From JBHEPS01 sp046261635 (GTDB taxonomy: Bacteria; Acidobacteriota; Thermoanaerobaculia; Gp7-AA8), in assembly GCA_046261635.1 (NCBI GenBank), contig JBHEOL010000368.1, positions 1 to 5,463 on the forward strand: a DNA stretch of 5,463 nucleotides, read 5' to 3'. The notes under the pieces were generated by a model that made no database searches, was not told the origin of the DNA, and worked only from the letters and a program-made list of their open reading frames with translations. Both the position numbers and the translations under genes were made by a program. Within the stretch, counting starts at the first letter, position 1; every line of letters starts with the position of its first letter. Below, piece after piece: positions 4,946 through 5,463 of the stretch.

Positions 4946-5463
4946 TCACAAAAAGTCGGCCAGGCTCGCCTGAAGGCGCCGCAGAAGGGTGAGCCCTCCC
5001 GCGAATGCCGCCGCCGCGATGACCAACAGGATTACGATCGAAACGGGTTGAGGTAACGGTTCCGAGAGAATCGCGCTCCGGAACAAACCGAGAAGAGGCG
5101 TCAGCGGATTCCAGCCGAACACCTTCTCCCATCGGCTCCCCTCGACCCGGTAGAGGATCGGGCTGAGGTAGAACAGGATCGAAAGGACGAATCCGAGCAC
5201 CTGTCCCACGTCCCGGAAAAAGACCTGGACCGTCGCCAGGGCGAACGAGATCCCGGTCTGGAGGCCGAGCTGAATCACGAGGGCGAACGGAAGCAGCCAT
5301 AGATTCCAGAGGGAATGGCCGCTCAGCAGGAGGTAGATCAGGAAGAGGACGATCCCGATCGTCTGGAAAATCAGGGCTGAGATATTGGGGACCAGGACGA
5401 GCATCTCGGTCTTGAAGGTGAGGCGCCGGACCAGGGTGGCGTTCTCGGCAATGCTGCTCGTCC
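4946..5463 (-). CDS. ABC-2 type polysaccharide export permease (Wzm/TagG-like), 5' end outside the window
   Basis: The visible 171 residues are the C-terminal half of an ABC transporter membrane subunit that, with an ATPase partner (Wzt/TagH type), moves undecaprenyl-linked polysaccharide such as O-antigen or teichoic acid across the inner membrane. Support: the segment IAENATLVRRLTFKTEMLVLVP resembles the family's entry to the membrane core. VFFRDVGQVLGFVLSILFYLSPILY (visible residues 80-104) is the hallmark RD-to-SPILY stretch. WNPLTPLLGLFRSAIL follows, as is usual in this family. Four hydrophobic segments are visible, at about residues 24-47, 52-80, 85-105 and 140-160. The frame runs unbroken to the window edge and ends in TGA at 4946. 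Family members are usually about 260-280 residues, so roughly 100 lie outside. No ATPase gene follows; it may lie upstream. The next gene is the propeller lipoprotein. Confidence 0.9.
   Translation of the reverse strand, partial: TSSIAENATLVRRLTFKTEMLVLVPNISALIFQTIGIVLFLIYLLLSGHSLWNLWLLPFALVIQLGLQTGISFALATVQVFFRDVGQVLGFVLSILFYLSPILYRVEGSRWEKVFGWNPLTPLLGLFRSAILSEPLPQPVSIVILLVIAAAAFAGGLTLLRRLQASLADFL

Noticed and set aside
4383..5300. 305-residue minus-strand frame spanning the end of the permease and the start of the lipoprotein
   Set aside because: It overlaps two well supported genes in another frame, and its composition (Arg, Pro, Gly, Ser rich) is typical of an out-of-frame translation.

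Overview
This is a GC-rich bacterial window in which every supportable gene lies on the minus strand. Transcription therefore runs from the right edge (5463) to the left edge (1). There are four protein genes, two of them cut by the window edges, and no RNA genes, insertion sequences or CRISPR arrays that I can see. GC richness, strong Shine-Dalgarno sites, sigma70-type promoters, many exported proteins and the look of the gene at 1403-2857 suggest a soil or sediment bacterium. Acidobacteriota, perhaps class Thermoanaerobaculia, is my best guess. That guess rests on remembered resemblance, not on a search.

In transcription order, the right end (4946-5463) carries the C-terminal half of an ABC-2 type polysaccharide or O-antigen export permease (Wzm/TagG-like). 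Eighteen bases later, and probably in the same operon, comes a 601-residue lipoprotein (3122-4927). It has an uncharacterised Trp/Tyr-rich N-terminal region and seven FG-GAP/VCBS-like repeats, most with calcium-binding DxDGDG-type loops, which suggests a seven-bladed beta-propeller on the cell envelope.

The 264-base gap at 2858-3121 is the densest regulatory stretch. It holds a near-consensus promoter just after the lipoprotein stop codon, an inverted repeat around that promoter's -10 box, and a strong intrinsic terminator. A second promoter has its -35 box starting right after the terminator's U-tract. It would give a leader of about 133 nt with a 5' stem-loop and a ten-base perfect match to the anti-Shine-Dalgarno that has no ordinary start codon behind it.

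That leader precedes a 484-residue exported protein (1403-2857) of unknown function. The gene ends at a 13-bp perfect terminator hairpin, so it looks like an independent, probably well expressed, single-gene unit. After another 259-base gap with weaker regulatory signals, the left end (1-1143) encodes the first 381 residues of another exported protein, possibly a beta-propeller, that runs out of the window.

Overall this is an envelope and secretion neighbourhood: a polysaccharide exporter, a surface propeller lipoprotein and two secreted proteins. The most interesting candidates are the possible short RNA unit at 3028-3111 and the pairing of the exporter with the propeller lipoprotein.
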